Assembly (NCBI RefSeq): GCF_000331285.1
Contig: NZ_ANFX01000021.1
Coordinates: forward strand, 17,151-81,150
Length of the DNA stretch: 64,000 nucleotides
From: Porphyrobacter sp. AAP82
Lineage (GTDB): Bacteria; Pseudomonadota; Alphaproteobacteria; Sphingomonadales; Sphingomonadaceae
Direction of reading: 5' to 3'
Made by a program: the position numbers and the translations under genes. The notes under the pieces are model-generated. The model did not search any database. It was not told the origin of the DNA and saw only the letters and a program-made list of their open reading frames with translations. Of the stretch, positions 25,750 through 34,797 are shown in pieces. Position 1 is the first letter of the stretch; the number at the start of each line of letters is the position of its first letter.

Positions 25750-26532
25750 TTGAATAACAACCGTAATAACCGGCGTCGTGGACGCGGCAACCGCAACCAG
25801 GGCGGAGGCGGCGCACAATTGAACCGCATCGACAGCCGGGCGCGCGGCAATGCCCCGCAGATGCTCGACAAGTACAAGAAGCTCGCCCAGGACGCCCAGC
25901 ACAATGGCGACCGGGTGCAGATGGAGTACTATCTCCAGTTCGCGGACCACTATTTCCGCGTGATCGCCGACAACAAGGCGCGTCAGGACGAACAGCGCGG
26001 CGGCAATGGCGGCGGCGGCAACCGTCGCCATGACGAGCGCGAGAACCCTGAGGATTTCGAGGACGATTTCGACTTCGGCCGTCGCAGCGACACGCCGACC
26101 CGTTCGCCCTATGACCAGCCCGACACGATCGGCAGTCTCGATGTCGCCGAGGGCGAGCCCGGGCAGGAGGGCGAAAGCTTTCTCGCCGATGATCGCGGCG
26201 ATGACCGCGAGACCGGCCGCGGCGAGCGGGACGGCAACCGCGGGGAAGGCAACCGCGGGGAGGGGCGCGGGGAGGGGCGCGATCGCGGCCAGCGTCGCCA
26301 GCCGCGCAAGGAACGGGACGGCAATCGCCAGGATCGCCCGGAACGCAGCGAGAAGCGCGCCGACAAGCCTGCCGAGCGCACCGAACGCGCCGACAAGCCC
26401 GCGCGCACCCGCATGCCCCGCAAGAGCGCCGATGACGGCGAGCAGCGGGGCATCGACAGCTCGATCCTCCCGCCCTCGATCCGTGGGGACGATACGGGCG
26501 GCGATAGCGGCACGCTCGAAACCGTCGAGTAA
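25750..26532 (+). CDS. DUF4167 domain protein
   Basis: 260-aa alphaproteobacterial protein of the DUF4167 family. The ordered N-terminus (about residues 1-85) has the RNA-binding-like stretch NNRRRGRGNRNQ, then RIDSRARGNAPQMLDKYKKLA and MEYYLQFADHYFRVIADN, the family signature. The rest is a charged, repetitive, disordered tail rich in Arg, Gly, Asp and Glu, including tandem NRGEG and GRGEGRD words. It starts at a TTG after AAGGAACG; no ATG fits upstream. Its place between prmC and lnt is typical in Sphingomonadales. Molecular role unknown to me; nucleic-acid binding is inference from the basic N-terminus. Confidence 0.88.
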   Translation: MNNNRNNRRRGRGNRNQGGGGAQLNRIDSRARGNAPQMLDKYKKLAQDAQHNGDRVQMEYYLQFADHYFRVIADNKARQDEQRGGNGGGGNRRHDERENPEDFEDDFDFGRRSDTPTRSPYDQPDTIGSLDVAEGEPGQEGESFLADDRGDDRETGRGERDGNRGEGNRGEGRGEGRDRGQRRQPRKERDGNRQDRPERSEKRADKPAERTERADKPARTRMPRKSADDGEQRGIDSSILPPSIRGDDTGGDSGTLETVE

Positions 26533-26537
26533 GCGCC

Positions 26538-28157
26538 ATGCGTGAGCGGCTGGCAGCCGCGGCGAGCGGGGTGCCCGCGCTGCTGCGGCGCTTTCCGGCG
26601 CTGACGGCGGTGGCGCTGGGGCTGATCGCGGCCTGCGCCTACCCGCCGCTCCACCTCTGGCCGCTGGGCCTTGCCGCGCTGGCGGGGTTCGTGTGGCTGG
26701 TCCACTCCGCCGAAAACTGGCAGCAGGCTGCGGCGCGCGGCTGGGTGTTCGGCTGGGCGCACCTGACGCTCGCCAACAACTGGATCGCGACCGCCTTCAC
26801 CCATCAGGCCAAGATGCCCGAGGTGCTCGGCTGGGCGGCGGTGCCGCTCTTGTGCGTCTACCTCGCGGTCTATCCGATGCTGGCGGCGCTGGCGGCGCAT
26901 GGGCTGGCGCGCAAGCAGCCGATGTGGGCCTTCGGGCTGGTGCTGGCAGGGGCGTGGATCGTCACCGAGTGGCTGAGGGGCTGGGTTTTTACGGGCTACC
27001 CGTGGCCGCCGTTGGGGCTGATGCTGCTGGGCACATGGGACGCGCCGGGGCTGGCGGGCAGCTGGCTGCCAGGGATGGGCAGCTATGCCCTGTCGGGCCT
27101 CACCCTGTTTCTCGCGGGGCTGTTCCTGTTCTGCGTTGTGCAAAGGCAGTGGCTTGCCCTGCTCGCGCTTGCGCTTGCCGTCGTCGGACTGATGTTGGCG
27201 CCCGGTACAAAGACGCCGGACTCCGCCCTGCGCTACACCCTCGTCCAGCCCCATATCCCGCAGTCCGAGATCAACGACGCCTCGAAGTTCGAGGATCAGT
27301 TCGAGCGCCTCGCCCGCCTCACCGGCAAGGGCACCGGGAGCCGGCGCATCGTGCTGTGGCCTGAAAGCGGCGTGCCCGACTATCTCGAGGACGGCTATCC
27401 GGCGCGCTACTACACCGCGATGACCGCAGGGGGCGATCCGGACTTCGCCCGCCGCCGGATCGGCCGGGTGATCGGCCCGCAATCGACCCTGCTGACCGGG
27501 GTTGTGAACCTCAATATCGGTCGCCTGCCCGATGGCCGTTCGGGAGCGGTGAGCGCGCGCAATTCGGTGATGGCGCTGGACGGCGCGGGCCGGATTCGCG
27601 GCGGCTACGACAAGGCGCATCTCGTGCCCTATGGCGAATATCTGCCGATGCGCACCATTCTGGAACCGCTCGGGCTGTCGCGGCTGGTGGCCGGCAGCAT
27701 CGACTACCTCCCCGGCCCCGGCCCGCGCACGCTGGACCTCGGGCGATACGGCAAGGCGGGGGTGATGATCTGCTACGAGATCGTCTTCTCCGGCCACGTC
27801 GCGTCCCGCGCGAATCGCCCCGACTACATCTTCAATCCCTCCAATGACGGCTGGTTCGGCAGCTGGGGCCCGCCGCAGCACCTTGCCCAGGCGCGGATGC
27901 GGGCGATCGAGGAGGGGCTGCCGGTGCTGCGCTCGACCACCACCGGGATCAGCGCGGTGATCGACGCGGGCGGCATCGTGCGCGGCACCATCGCACCGGG
28001 CAAGGCCGACAGGCTGGAGGGGCTGGTCCCCGCCGCCAAGCCGCCGACGCTGTTCGCCCGGTGGGGCCATGCGCTGACGCTGGCATGGGCGGCGCTGTTC
28101 GCGGGTCTCGGCATCGCGGCACCGAGAGTGCTTGCGCTTGTCCGCGCGCGCGGCTAG
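26538..28157 (+). CDS. lnt: Apolipoprotein N-acyltransferase
   Basis: 539-aa inner-membrane enzyme that adds the third acyl chain to lipoproteins. An N-terminal region of about 6-7 TM helices is followed by a periplasmic nitrilase-fold domain. The catalytic triad is visible: Glu in LWPESGVPDY, Lys in YDKAHLVPYGEY and Cys in VMICYEIVFSG. A final TM helix (HALTLAWAALFAGLGIAA) ends the protein. It begins 6 bases after the DUF4167 stop. It would process the several lipoproteins in this window. Confidence 0.95.
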   Translation: MRERLAAAASGVPALLRRFPALTAVALGLIAACAYPPLHLWPLGLAALAGFVWLVHSAENWQQAAARGWVFGWAHLTLANNWIATAFTHQAKMPEVLGWAAVPLLCVYLAVYPMLAALAAHGLARKQPMWAFGLVLAGAWIVTEWLRGWVFTGYPWPPLGLMLLGTWDAPGLAGSWLPGMGSYALSGLTLFLAGLFLFCVVQRQWLALLALALAVVGLMLAPGTKTPDSALRYTLVQPHIPQSEINDASKFEDQFERLARLTGKGTGSRRIVLWPESGVPDYLEDGYPARYYTAMTAGGDPDFARRRIGRVIGPQSTLLTGVVNLNIGRLPDGRSGAVSARNSVMALDGAGRIRGGYDKAHLVPYGEYLPMRTILEPLGLSRLVAGSIDYLPGPGPRTLDLGRYGKAGVMICYEIVFSGHVASRANRPDYIFNPSNDGWFGSWGPPQHLAQARMRAIEEGLPVLRSTTTGISAVIDAGGIVRGTIAPGKADRLEGLVPAAKPPTLFARWGHALTLAWAALFAGLGIAAPRVLALVRARG

Positions 28158-28176
28158 GGCGGTCGGCAGACAAGCG

Positions 28177-28206
28177 GGACATAAAGGTTTCCTTATATCT
28201 CTATAA
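28177..28206 (+). promoter_or_regulatory. Palindromic operator-like site upstream of metK
   Basis: ACATAAAGG-TTT-CCTTATATC (28177-28197) overlaps a perfect CCTTATA-TCTC-TATAAGG hairpin (28189-28206). It sits 50-80 bases before metK. The first palindrome resembles the ArsR-family (SahR/SamR) operators described upstream of methionine-cycle genes in Proteobacteria, as I remember them. The overlapping stems could also act in RNA. Confidence 0.5.
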
Positions 28207-28257
28207 GGTGCCCTTGGCCCGCCCCGCCACGCCCATTCCAGCCCCCGGGGGACATCC

Positions 28258-29469
28258 ATGCGCACCAACTACCTGTTCACCTCCGAAAGCGTTTCCGAAG
28301 GCCACCCCGACAAGGTCGCCGACCAGATTTCGGACGCGATCGTCGATCTGTTCCTCTCCAAGGACCCCGAGGCGCGCATCGCCTGCGAAACCCTCACCAC
28401 CACCCAGCTGGTGGTGCTGGCCGGCGAAATCCGCTGCAAGGGCGTCTACGAAAACGACGAGTGGGCCCCCGGCGCCAAGGAAGAGATCGAGGCGACCGTG
28501 CGCGCCACCGTGAAGCGCATCGGCTATGAACAGGACGGCTTCCACTGGGAGAAGTTCCTGTTTCTCAACCACCTGCACGGCCAGTCGGCGCACATCGCGC
28601 AAGGCGTGGACGCGGGCGAGAACAAGGATGAAGGCGCGGGCGACCAGGGCATCATGTTCGGTTACGCCACCGACGAGACCCCGGGCCTGATGCCCGCGAC
28701 GCTCTACTACAGCCACAAGATCCTCGAGCGCATGGCCGCCGACCGCCACTCGGGCGCCGCCCCCTTCCTCGAGCCCGATGCCAAGAGCCAGGTGACCCTG
28801 CGCTACGAAGGCTCGCTGCCGGTCGCCGCGACAGCGATCGTCGTCTCGACCCAGCACAAGCCGGGCTATGACGAGAACGATCCGGCCAAGCAGGCGGAAC
28901 TTGAAGCCTATGTGAAGGGCGTGATCGCCGACGTGATCCCGCCGGTGCTGCTGCGCGAGACCGAATATTTCATCAACCCCACCGGCAGCTTCGAAATCGG
29001 CGGTCCCGATGGCGACGCGGGCCTTACGGGGCGCAAGATCATCGTCGACACCTACGGCGGCGCCTCGCCCCATGGCGGCGGCGCGTTCAGCGGCAAGGAC
29101 CCGACCAAGGTCGACCGTTCGGCCGCCTACATCACCCGCTACCTCGCCAAGAACGTGGTCGCCGCCGGCCTCGCCACGCGCTGCACCATCCAGATCGCCT
29201 ATGCGATCGGCGTGTCGAAGCCTTTGAGCCTCTACGTCGACACCCACGACACCGGCACCGTCGGCGACGACACGATCGAACAGGCGATCCTCGGCATTGC
29301 CAAGCTCGGCGGCCTGACCCCGCGTTCGATCCGCACGCACCTTGGCCTCAACAAGCCGATCTACCAGCCGACCGCCGCCTACGGCCACTTCGGCCGCACC
29401 GCGGAAGGCGACTTCTTCCCGTGGGAACGCCTCGATCTGGTCGACGACCTCAAGGCCGCGCTGGGCTGA
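28258..29469 (+). CDS. metK: S-adenosylmethionine synthetase
   Basis: 403-aa enzyme making SAM from methionine and ATP. Seen: [20 protein letters not shown] at the start, [17 protein letters not shown] (hexapeptide motif region), the phosphate loop [16 protein letters not shown] and a C-terminal AYGHFGR. Full normal length. SAM made here would feed prmC, trmB and other methylases. A candidate operator lies in the leader. Confidence 0.97.
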   Translation: MRTNYLFTSESVSEGHPDKVADQISDAIVDLFLSKDPEARIACETLTTTQLVVLAGEIRCKGVYENDEWAPGAKEEIEATVRATVKRIGYEQDGFHWEKFLFLNHLHGQSAHIAQGVDAGENKDEGAGDQGIMFGYATDETPGLMPATLYYSHKILERMAADRHSGAAPFLEPDAKSQVTLRYEGSLPVAATAIVVSTQHKPGYDENDPAKQAELEAYVKGVIADVIPPVLLRETEYFINPTGSFEIGGPDGDAGLTGRKIIVDTYGGASPHGGGAFSGKDPTKVDRSAAYITRYLAKNVVAAGLATRCTIQIAYAIGVSKPLSLYVDTHDTGTVGDDTIEQAILGIAKLGGLTPRSIRTHLGLNKPIYQPTAAYGHFGRTAEGDFFPWERLDLVDDLKAALG

Positions 29470-29495
29470 TTTTATGGGACGGGGGGTGCCGGACA

Positions 29496-29584
29496 GGCCC
29501 ACCCCCTGCCCCTCCCGCAAGCGGGAGGGGCGTATCCGCGCCAACCATCCCCCTCCCGATTGCGGGAGGGGTTAGGGGTGGGCC
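29496..29584. repeat. Composite palindrome between metK and the DUF418 gene
   Basis: Outer arms GGCCCACCCC (29496-29505) and GGGGTGGGCC (29575-29584) enclose two near-identical hairpins, CCCCTCCCGC-AA-GCGGGAGGGG (29509-29530) and CCCCTCCCG-ATTG-CGGGAGGGG (29550-29571). This is a REP-pair or MITE-like architecture common in alphaproteobacteria. Confidence 0.75.
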
Positions 29585-29645
29585 TGCGCCGACGGCCCAA
29601 GAAAACCCCTGTGTCACGGCCTCAGATAGGCTACCTATCGGCCCC

Positions 29646-30878
29646 GTGATCCCGCCGCCGCCCCCCGCCCCCCGCATCCTCGCGCTCGACGCTTTGCGCG
29701 GCATTGCGGTGATCGGCATCATCGGCATGAATGTGCTCGCCTTCGCCATGCCGGGGCCGGCCTATTACAACCCGGCGAGCTTCAGCCCCCCGGTCTTCGG
29801 CAGCACCAGCCCGCCCGATTACTGGGTGTGGCTGGCGAGCTTCGTGTTCATCGAGGACAAGTTCCGCACCCTTTTCGCGATGCTGTTCGGCGCAGGGTGC
29901 CTGATCCTTGTCGAGCGTTCCGGACCCCGCCCGTGGCGCGCGCATTATGCGCGGATGGCCGTGCTTTTCGCGATCGGCCTCGTCCATGCGACGCTCCTTG
30001 CGAGCAACGACGTGCTGCGCGCCTATGCGCTCGCCGGGCTGGCCCTGCCATTGCTTGCCGGGCTCAGCGCCCGCGCGCTGGTGACGGTCGCGCTGGGGCT
30101 GCTCGGCGTCCACCTGTTCATGGGGCTCGCGCTGCTCGGGCCTTCGCTGGCATCATGGCTGGCAGGCCGCGAGGGGTCCGAGCTTGTGCTCTGGGCCGAG
30201 CGCCAGTTCGGGCGCGAACCCGCCGCCATCGCCGCGCTGCTCGAACAGGGGCGCGAGGCCTTTGGCGCGCGCGTCGTCCGCCGCACCCTCGGCATTCCGG
30301 CGCAGATGATCGCGCTGGTTGCCGCGCTGCCCTTGAACCTGTCGGCGATTGCGCTGGGCATGGGGCTGTGGCGGGGCGGGATGCTGAAGGGCGCGTGGCG
30401 CACCTTCCGGCTCCGGCGGATCGCCGGGCTTGCCGCGCTTGTCGCGCTGCCGGGGCTGCTGGGCCTCGCGGGCGTGCTGGTCAGCACCGGCTTTCCCGCC
30501 GCGCTGGTCGGGCCGGTGGCCCTGCTGCTGTCCGCACCCTTCGACATGGCGCTGGCGGTCGCTTACGCCGCGCTCGCCATGGCCTTCCTCGGCAGCGGCG
30601 CGGCGGCGGAGCGGCTGGCGATGGCCGGGCGGCTGTCGCTCACCAACTATCTGATGACGAGCGTGATCCTGTCGGCGATCTTTGCGTCCTGGGGCCTCGG
30701 CCTGTTCGGCGAGGTGACGCGCTGGCAGGCCTTTGCGATCGGGCTGGTGCCGGTGGCGGCGATGCTGGCGTGGTCGCCTGTCTGGGTCACGAAAGTAGGA
30801 CAGGGGCCGTTCGAACGGCTGTGGCGGCGGCTTTCGCACCGGCTTGCATCGGGTCTTTCCTACACGCCTGAAAAGTGA
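29646..30878 (+). CDS. DUF418 (YeiB-type) polytopic membrane protein
   Basis: 410-aa inner-membrane protein of the DUF418/YeiB family, with about 9-10 hydrophobic segments. The N-terminus has ILALDALRGIAVIGIIGMN, the shared acyltransferase-3-like opening, then FIEDKFRTLFAMLFGAGCLI, a family signature. The C-terminal DUF418 part includes RLSLTNYLMTSVI. The GTG at 29646 is chosen because it precedes the conserved opening; frames upstream enter the palindrome. Transport or acyl transfer roles have been proposed for relatives, but function here is unknown. Confidence 0.86.
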   Translation: MIPPPPPAPRILALDALRGIAVIGIIGMNVLAFAMPGPAYYNPASFSPPVFGSTSPPDYWVWLASFVFIEDKFRTLFAMLFGAGCLILVERSGPRPWRAHYARMAVLFAIGLVHATLLASNDVLRAYALAGLALPLLAGLSARALVTVALGLLGVHLFMGLALLGPSLASWLAGREGSELVLWAERQFGREPAAIAALLEQGREAFGARVVRRTLGIPAQMIALVAALPLNLSAIALGMGLWRGGMLKGAWRTFRLRRIAGLAALVALPGLLGLAGVLVSTGFPAALVGPVALLLSAPFDMALAVAYAALAMAFLGSGAAAERLAMAGRLSLTNYLMTSVILSAIFASWGLGLFGEVTRWQAFAIGLVPVAAMLAWSPVWVTKVGQGPFERLWRRLSHRLASGLSYTPEK

Positions 30879-31007
30879 CAGCCTTGCGGGGATGAACGCC
30901 CGCGCGCCCGTTTGGATGACCGCTCAGGACAGGCTGCACACGACGCGCGGTTTTCCGTCCCTGGACAGTGTCTCATTGTCTCCTACACGCCAAGCCGGCA
31001 GGTGCGC

Positions 31008-32171
31008 TCAGCCGTGCTCCCCGTGGATCGGCGAGGGCCGGTCCAGGGCCAGTTCGGCGTCGGAGAAGGTGAAGGGGCTCCTCACCCCCGCCATCCCGCC
31101 AAGCTCGATCCGCAGCCCCCGGGCGATGACCTGCGGATCGGCGAAGACCTCGTCCAAGCGGTTGATGGGGCCGGCCGGAACGCCTGCGGCATGGCAGGCA
31201 TCGAGCAGGCCCTGCTTGGTCCACCCGGCGGTGGCGGCGGCGATTGCGGCGTCCAGCGCCGCGGCGTTGGCGGTGCGATCGCCGTTGGCGGCAAAGCGCG
31301 GATCGGTGGTGAGGCTCGCGAGGCCCAGCACCGCCATCAGCTTGTGGAACAGCCCGTCATTGGCCGGCGCAAGGATCACGTGCCCGTCACTGACGGCGAA
31401 GACGCCGTATGGCGCGACCTGGGCATGGGCATTGCCCATCCGCGGCGGGTTCTGTCCGCAAGTGAAGAGGTATGTCGCCTGGTTGGCAAGCATGCCCACC
31501 GAGCAATCGAGGAGGCTCATGTCGACCTGCTGGCCCCTCCCGTGCATGGGCCCCGTGCGCGCGCGCATCAGCAGCGCCGCCTGCACGCCGTTCGCCGCCC
31601 ACACGCCGGTGGCAAGGTCGCTGATCGAGATGCCCATCTTGACGGGGTGGCCTTGCGGTTCGCCGGTCAGCGACATGAGGCCGCTCATCCCTTGCGCGAC
31701 GAAGTCGTATCCGGCCTCCGCGCTGCGCGGGCCAGTCTGGCCGAAGCCGGTGATCGAGCAGTACACAAGGCCCGGATTGGCGGCGGAGAGGGAGGGGTAA
31801 TCGAGGCCGAACTTGGCGAGGCTGCCGGTCTTGAAGTTCTCGATGAGAACGTCGGCCCCGGCGATGAGGGCCTTCACGCGGGCGAGGTCATCGGGATCGG
31901 CGAAGTCGGCGATGATGGAGCGCTTGCCGCGGTTGCAGGCGTGGTAATAGGCGGCCTCGCGGTGGACGGTGCCAGCAGCGTCGGTGCGCTCCACCCAGGG
32001 CGGGCCCCACAGGCGGGTGCCGTCGCCTTCCGGGCTCTCGACCTTGATGACATCGGCGCCGAGGTCGGCGAGGATCTGCCCGCAGAACGGCCCGGCGAGC
32101 ACGCGGGCGAGCTCGATGACCTTGAGGCCGGCGAGCGGCGCCTTGGGGTTGCGGGGCTGGTCGAGCCACAT
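31008..32171 (-). CDS. Family III CoA-transferase (CaiB/BaiF type)
   Basis: 387-aa CoA-transferase of the CaiB/BaiF family, which moves CoA between carboxylic acids. Seen: GLKVIELARVLAGPFCGQIL near the start, GADVIKVE, NRGKRSI, AGYDFVAQGMSG and GISISDLATG, which contains the catalytic Asp of the family. Length is normal. It starts 3 bases after the alpha/beta hydrolase stop and is the last gene of the minus-strand CoA-transferase operon. Its acyl substrates cannot be read. Confidence 0.92.
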   Translation of the reverse strand: MWLDQPRNPKAPLAGLKVIELARVLAGPFCGQILADLGADVIKVESPEGDGTRLWGPPWVERTDAAGTVHREAAYYHACNRGKRSIIADFADPDDLARVKALIAGADVLIENFKTGSLAKFGLDYPSLSAANPGLVYCSITGFGQTGPRSAEAGYDFVAQGMSGLMSLTGEPQGHPVKMGISISDLATGVWAANGVQAALLMRARTGPMHGRGQQVDMSLLDCSVGMLANQATYLFTCGQNPPRMGNAHAQVAPYGVFAVSDGHVILAPANDGLFHKLMAVLGLASLTTDPRFAANGDRTANAAALDAAIAAATAGWTKQGLLDACHAAGVPAGPINRLDEVFADPQVIARGLRIELGGMAGVRSPFTFSDAELALDRPSPIHGEHG

Positions 32172-32174
32172 GGC

Positions 32175-33056
32175 CTAGCGCTCCAGCTCGGCCTTGAGGA
32201 AGCGGACCGAGTCGGCCAGCACCGTGCCCTTGGCGCGGAACGGGACCGAGAGCGCCATGACCACCTCCTCGTGGGAGAGCGGGCCGTAGTTGACGACGTC
32301 GGCAACCGCGCCCAGCTCGCGCTGGCGGGCGGCGAGGCTGAGGGCGTTGCGGGCGCGGACGGTGGTGTCGCCATCGGAAGTGACGAGCAGCAGCGGCGGC
32401 GCGTCGGCACGGGCGAAGGTGACCGGCTGGGTCTCGGCCGGCTCGGGCCACTGGCTGAAGGCGGCGATGGCGCGATCGGAGGTGAAGGGGTGGAAGTCGT
32501 AGGGGCCCGACAGGCCGACCGCGGCCTTGACCCCCGCCGGGTCCGCCCCCGCCGCGGCGAGCCGCTTGGCATCGAGCGCCAGCATCACCGCCTGATAGGC
32601 CCCGGCCGAGTGGCCCATGAAGGCGATCCGCCCGGGGTCGCCGCCGTGCCTTGCGATGGTCTGCTGGGTCCAGGCGACCGCCTCGGCACCATCGTCGAGG
32701 AAGGCCGGGAAGTGGACGCCGGGCACCTTGCGGTAGTCGGGGATGACGACGAGGAAGCCCTCGCGCGCCAGGGCCCGTCCGGCGAAGGCATAGGAGGTGC
32801 GCTCGCCCTTGGCCCAGCCGCCGCCATACCAGAAGATGACGACCGGCAGCTTGCCAGCCGCTGCTTCGGGCTTCCAGATGTCGAGGCTCTGGCCGTGGCT
32901 GCCGAAAGCGATGCCTTCAGCCGCCAGCACCGCGCCGCCCGCCCCGCCGGCGATGCGGTCGTACCACGAGAGCAGCCGCGGCGGCGAGGTGAAGGCGAGA
33001 ACCCCGCCCACCGCCGCCGCCAACGCGAAGCCGCCGATCGCGAGCTTGCGCTTCAT
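32175..33056 (-). CDS. Alpha/beta hydrolase (esterase/lipase-like)
   Basis: 293-aa hydrolase with an N-terminal hydrophobic segment (LAIGGFALAAAVGGVLAF) acting as anchor or signal. The fold motifs are FWYGGGW (oxyanion HGGGW type with Tyr for His), nucleophile GHSAGAYQAV near residue 160, Asp in VTSDGDTTV and His in YGPLSHEEV. The ATG at 33056 overlaps the scoB stop (TGATG). It probably cuts a carboxylester linked to the acids handled by the neighbouring CoA-transferases. That link is inference. Confidence 0.87.
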   Translation of the reverse strand: MKRKLAIGGFALAAAVGGVLAFTSPPRLLSWYDRIAGGAGGAVLAAEGIAFGSHGQSLDIWKPEAAAGKLPVVIFWYGGGWAKGERTSYAFAGRALAREGFLVVIPDYRKVPGVHFPAFLDDGAEAVAWTQQTIARHGGDPGRIAFMGHSAGAYQAVMLALDAKRLAAAGADPAGVKAAVGLSGPYDFHPFTSDRAIAAFSQWPEPAETQPVTFARADAPPLLLVTSDGDTTVRARNALSLAARQRELGAVADVVNYGPLSHEEVVMALSVPFRAKGTVLADSVRFLKAELER

Positions 33057-33706
33057 CAGGCGGCGAAGTGCGCGGTGGTGCTCGCCGCGATGTCGGCCCC
33101 GGTGACGCCCGGAGCCATCTCGATCAGGCGGAACGGCTCGCCCTTGGAGGGGCGCTGGAACACGGCAAGGTTGGTGATGACCATGTCGACCACGCCTGCG
33201 CCGGTCAGCGGCAGGGTGCATTGGGGAATGAACTTCGGGCTGCCGTCCTTGGCGGTGTGGTCCATCACCACGATGATCTTCTTGACCCCTGCGACAAGGT
33301 CCATCGCCCCGCCCATGCCCTTGATCATCTTGCCCGGGATCATCCAGTTGGCGATGTCGCCATCCTGGCTCACTTCCATCGCGCCGAGCACGGTGAGGTC
33401 GATATGCCCGCCGCGGATCATGGCAAAGCTGGTCGCGCTGTCGAAATAGGCGCTGTGCGGCAGTTCGGAGATGGTCTGCTTGCCGGCATTGATGAGATCG
33501 GGATCGACCGCGTCGTCATAGGGGAAGGGCCCGATGCCGAGCATCCCGTTCTCGCTCTGGAGCGTCACCAGCATCCCTTCGGGGATGTGGTTGGCGACCA
33601 GCGTCGGGATGCCGATGCCGAGGTTGACGTAATAGCCGTCCTTCAATTCGCGCGCGGCGCGGGCGGCCATCTCGTCGCGGGTCCAGCCGGTGGGAAGCGT
33701 CGTCAT
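33056..33706 (-). CDS. scoB: 3-oxoacid CoA-transferase subunit B
   Basis: 216-aa beta subunit of a family I CoA-transferase (succinyl-CoA:3-ketoacid type). The catalytic Glu is in [11 protein letters not shown] near residue 48. Other family motifs are [28 protein letters not shown] and [13 protein letters not shown]. The ATG at 33706 ([13 protein letters not shown]) is preferred over 33754. Subunit A is in the same operon but is separated by a lipoprotein gene. Confidence 0.94.
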   Translation of the reverse strand: MTTLPTGWTRDEMAARAARELKDGYYVNLGIGIPTLVANHIPEGMLVTLQSENGMLGIGPFPYDDAVDPDLINAGKQTISELPHSAYFDSATSFAMIRGGHIDLTVLGAMEVSQDGDIANWMIPGKMIKGMGGAMDLVAGVKKIIVVMDHTAKDGSPKFIPQCTLPLTGAGVVDMVITNLAVFQRPSKGEPFRLIEMAPGVTGADIAASTTAHFAA

Positions 33707-33720
33707 GGGAAGAGGTGTCC

Positions 33721-34797
33721 TTACTGGCCCAGCAGCGGTTCGATCAGGAACCACCCGTCGCCGATCAGCGGTTCGATGCCGGCGCCGGCTTCGGGGTTGC
33801 GCAGGTATTTGAAGCGCAGGTCGAAATCGGGCCGCTCGTCACCGGCGATGGCAATGATGCAGGTGATCCCGGCGAGGTTGGCGCGGCGCTGGTCCTTGCT
33901 GTCGCCCTCGTCGCGGCGCAGCGAGATGATATCCTGCCCGCGCGGGTCGAGCCCGGATTGCTCGAGCGCGGTGCGAAGACTGCCTGACTGGTCGGTCGAA
34001 AGGTCCGTAAGCCACGCGATCTCGACCCGCGCCTCGCGCAGCACCGCAAGGCCGAGCGCGAGGCTGGGGAGCTGGCCGGGGCTGGCAGGCGGCGCGAAGA
34101 TGCCGCCCGCCGGATCGAGATCGATCACCGCGATAAGCTGCTCGCCGGCCGAACAGCGGCGGCGCTTGCCATCGAGCGCGACCGGATCGGCAAGAATCGC
34201 CGAGGGCAGCTCGGCCCCGCCCGCCGCCTGCCGCGCGGCGGCCTGGGTGTAGCGCACGAAGCGCGCGAAGTTGGCCTGCCCGGACGCAAGCGGGCGTTCG
34301 GGATCGGGATAGGCGGTCGGCGGGCCGAGCGCGGCGATGCTCGCGGGAGCGGGGGCAGGCGTCGGGGTCGGCGGAGGGACCGGCTCGGGGGCCGGCGGGG
34401 GTGCCGCAGCGATCGCTGGCACCGGCTTGGGGGCCGGGACTGGCGTCGGCGTCGGGGCAGGCGTCGGGGCAGGCGTCGGGGAAGGTTGGGGCGCAGGCGT
34501 CGGGACCGCGACCGGCGGCGCAGCCACCGTTGCCACCGCCACGGGTGCCACCGCCACGGGGCGCGCCGGTTGGGGCGCAGGCCCGGGTGCCGGGGGCGAG
34601 ACGATCACGACCGGCGTCGCTTCTGCGGCCGGGGTTGCTGCGGGCGTCGGTGCGGCTTCGGGCTGCTCGCCGTCCTTGATCACCCGCGATCCGACCATCG
34701 TCGATCCCGCGATCACCGGGATCACCGCCGCCACGCAGCCCGACAGCGACGTCCCCGCCAGCAATGCCAGCAGCGCCGCAAACTTCTTGTCCATCAC
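33721..34797 (-). CDS. Lipoprotein with Pro-rich linker and HAD-phosphatase-like domain
   Basis: 358-aa predicted lipoprotein (lipobox LSGC near residue 20). Residues about 45-155 are a Pro/Ala/Thr-Pro linker of repeated PTPAP type. Residues about 170-358 fold like a class C acid phosphatase: [11 protein letters not shown] helix, DLDPAGG near residue 223 (HAD motif I D-x-D), WLTDLS (motif II-like), a Lys/Arg stretch DSKDQRR and GDERPDFD (motif IV). It overlaps scoA by 4 bases and lies 15 bases before scoB. I am fairly sure of the HAD resemblance but not of activity. Confidence 0.7.
   Translation of the reverse strand: MMDKKFAALLALLAGTSLSGCVAAVIPVIAGSTMVGSRVIKDGEQPEAAPTPAATPAAEATPVVIVSPPAPGPAPQPARPVAVAPVAVATVAAPPVAVPTPAPQPSPTPAPTPAPTPTPVPAPKPVPAIAAAPPPAPEPVPPPTPTPAPAPASIAALGPPTAYPDPERPLASGQANFARFVRYTQAAARQAAGGAELPSAILADPVALDGKRRRCSAGEQLIAVIDLDPAGGIFAPPASPGQLPSLALGLAVLREARVEIAWLTDLSTDQSGSLRTALEQSGLDPRGQDIISLRRDEGDSKDQRRANLAGITCIIAIAGDERPDFDLRFKYLRNPEAGAGIEPLIGDGWFLIEPLLGQ

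Noticed and set aside
26226..26290. Tandem GC-rich repeats near the DUF4167 tail
   Set aside because: They are in-frame low-complexity codons (Arg/Gly/Glu) and not an independent repeat element.
28158..28257. A SAM-binding riboswitch before metK
   Set aside because: The leader is only about 100 bases, and I could not fit it to SAM-II, SAM/SAH or other consensus structures from memory.
34337..34600. Repeated 12-15-base units resembling a CRISPR or VNTR array
   Set aside because: They encode the P-T-P-A-P linker of the lipoprotein in frame and lack spacers of regular length.
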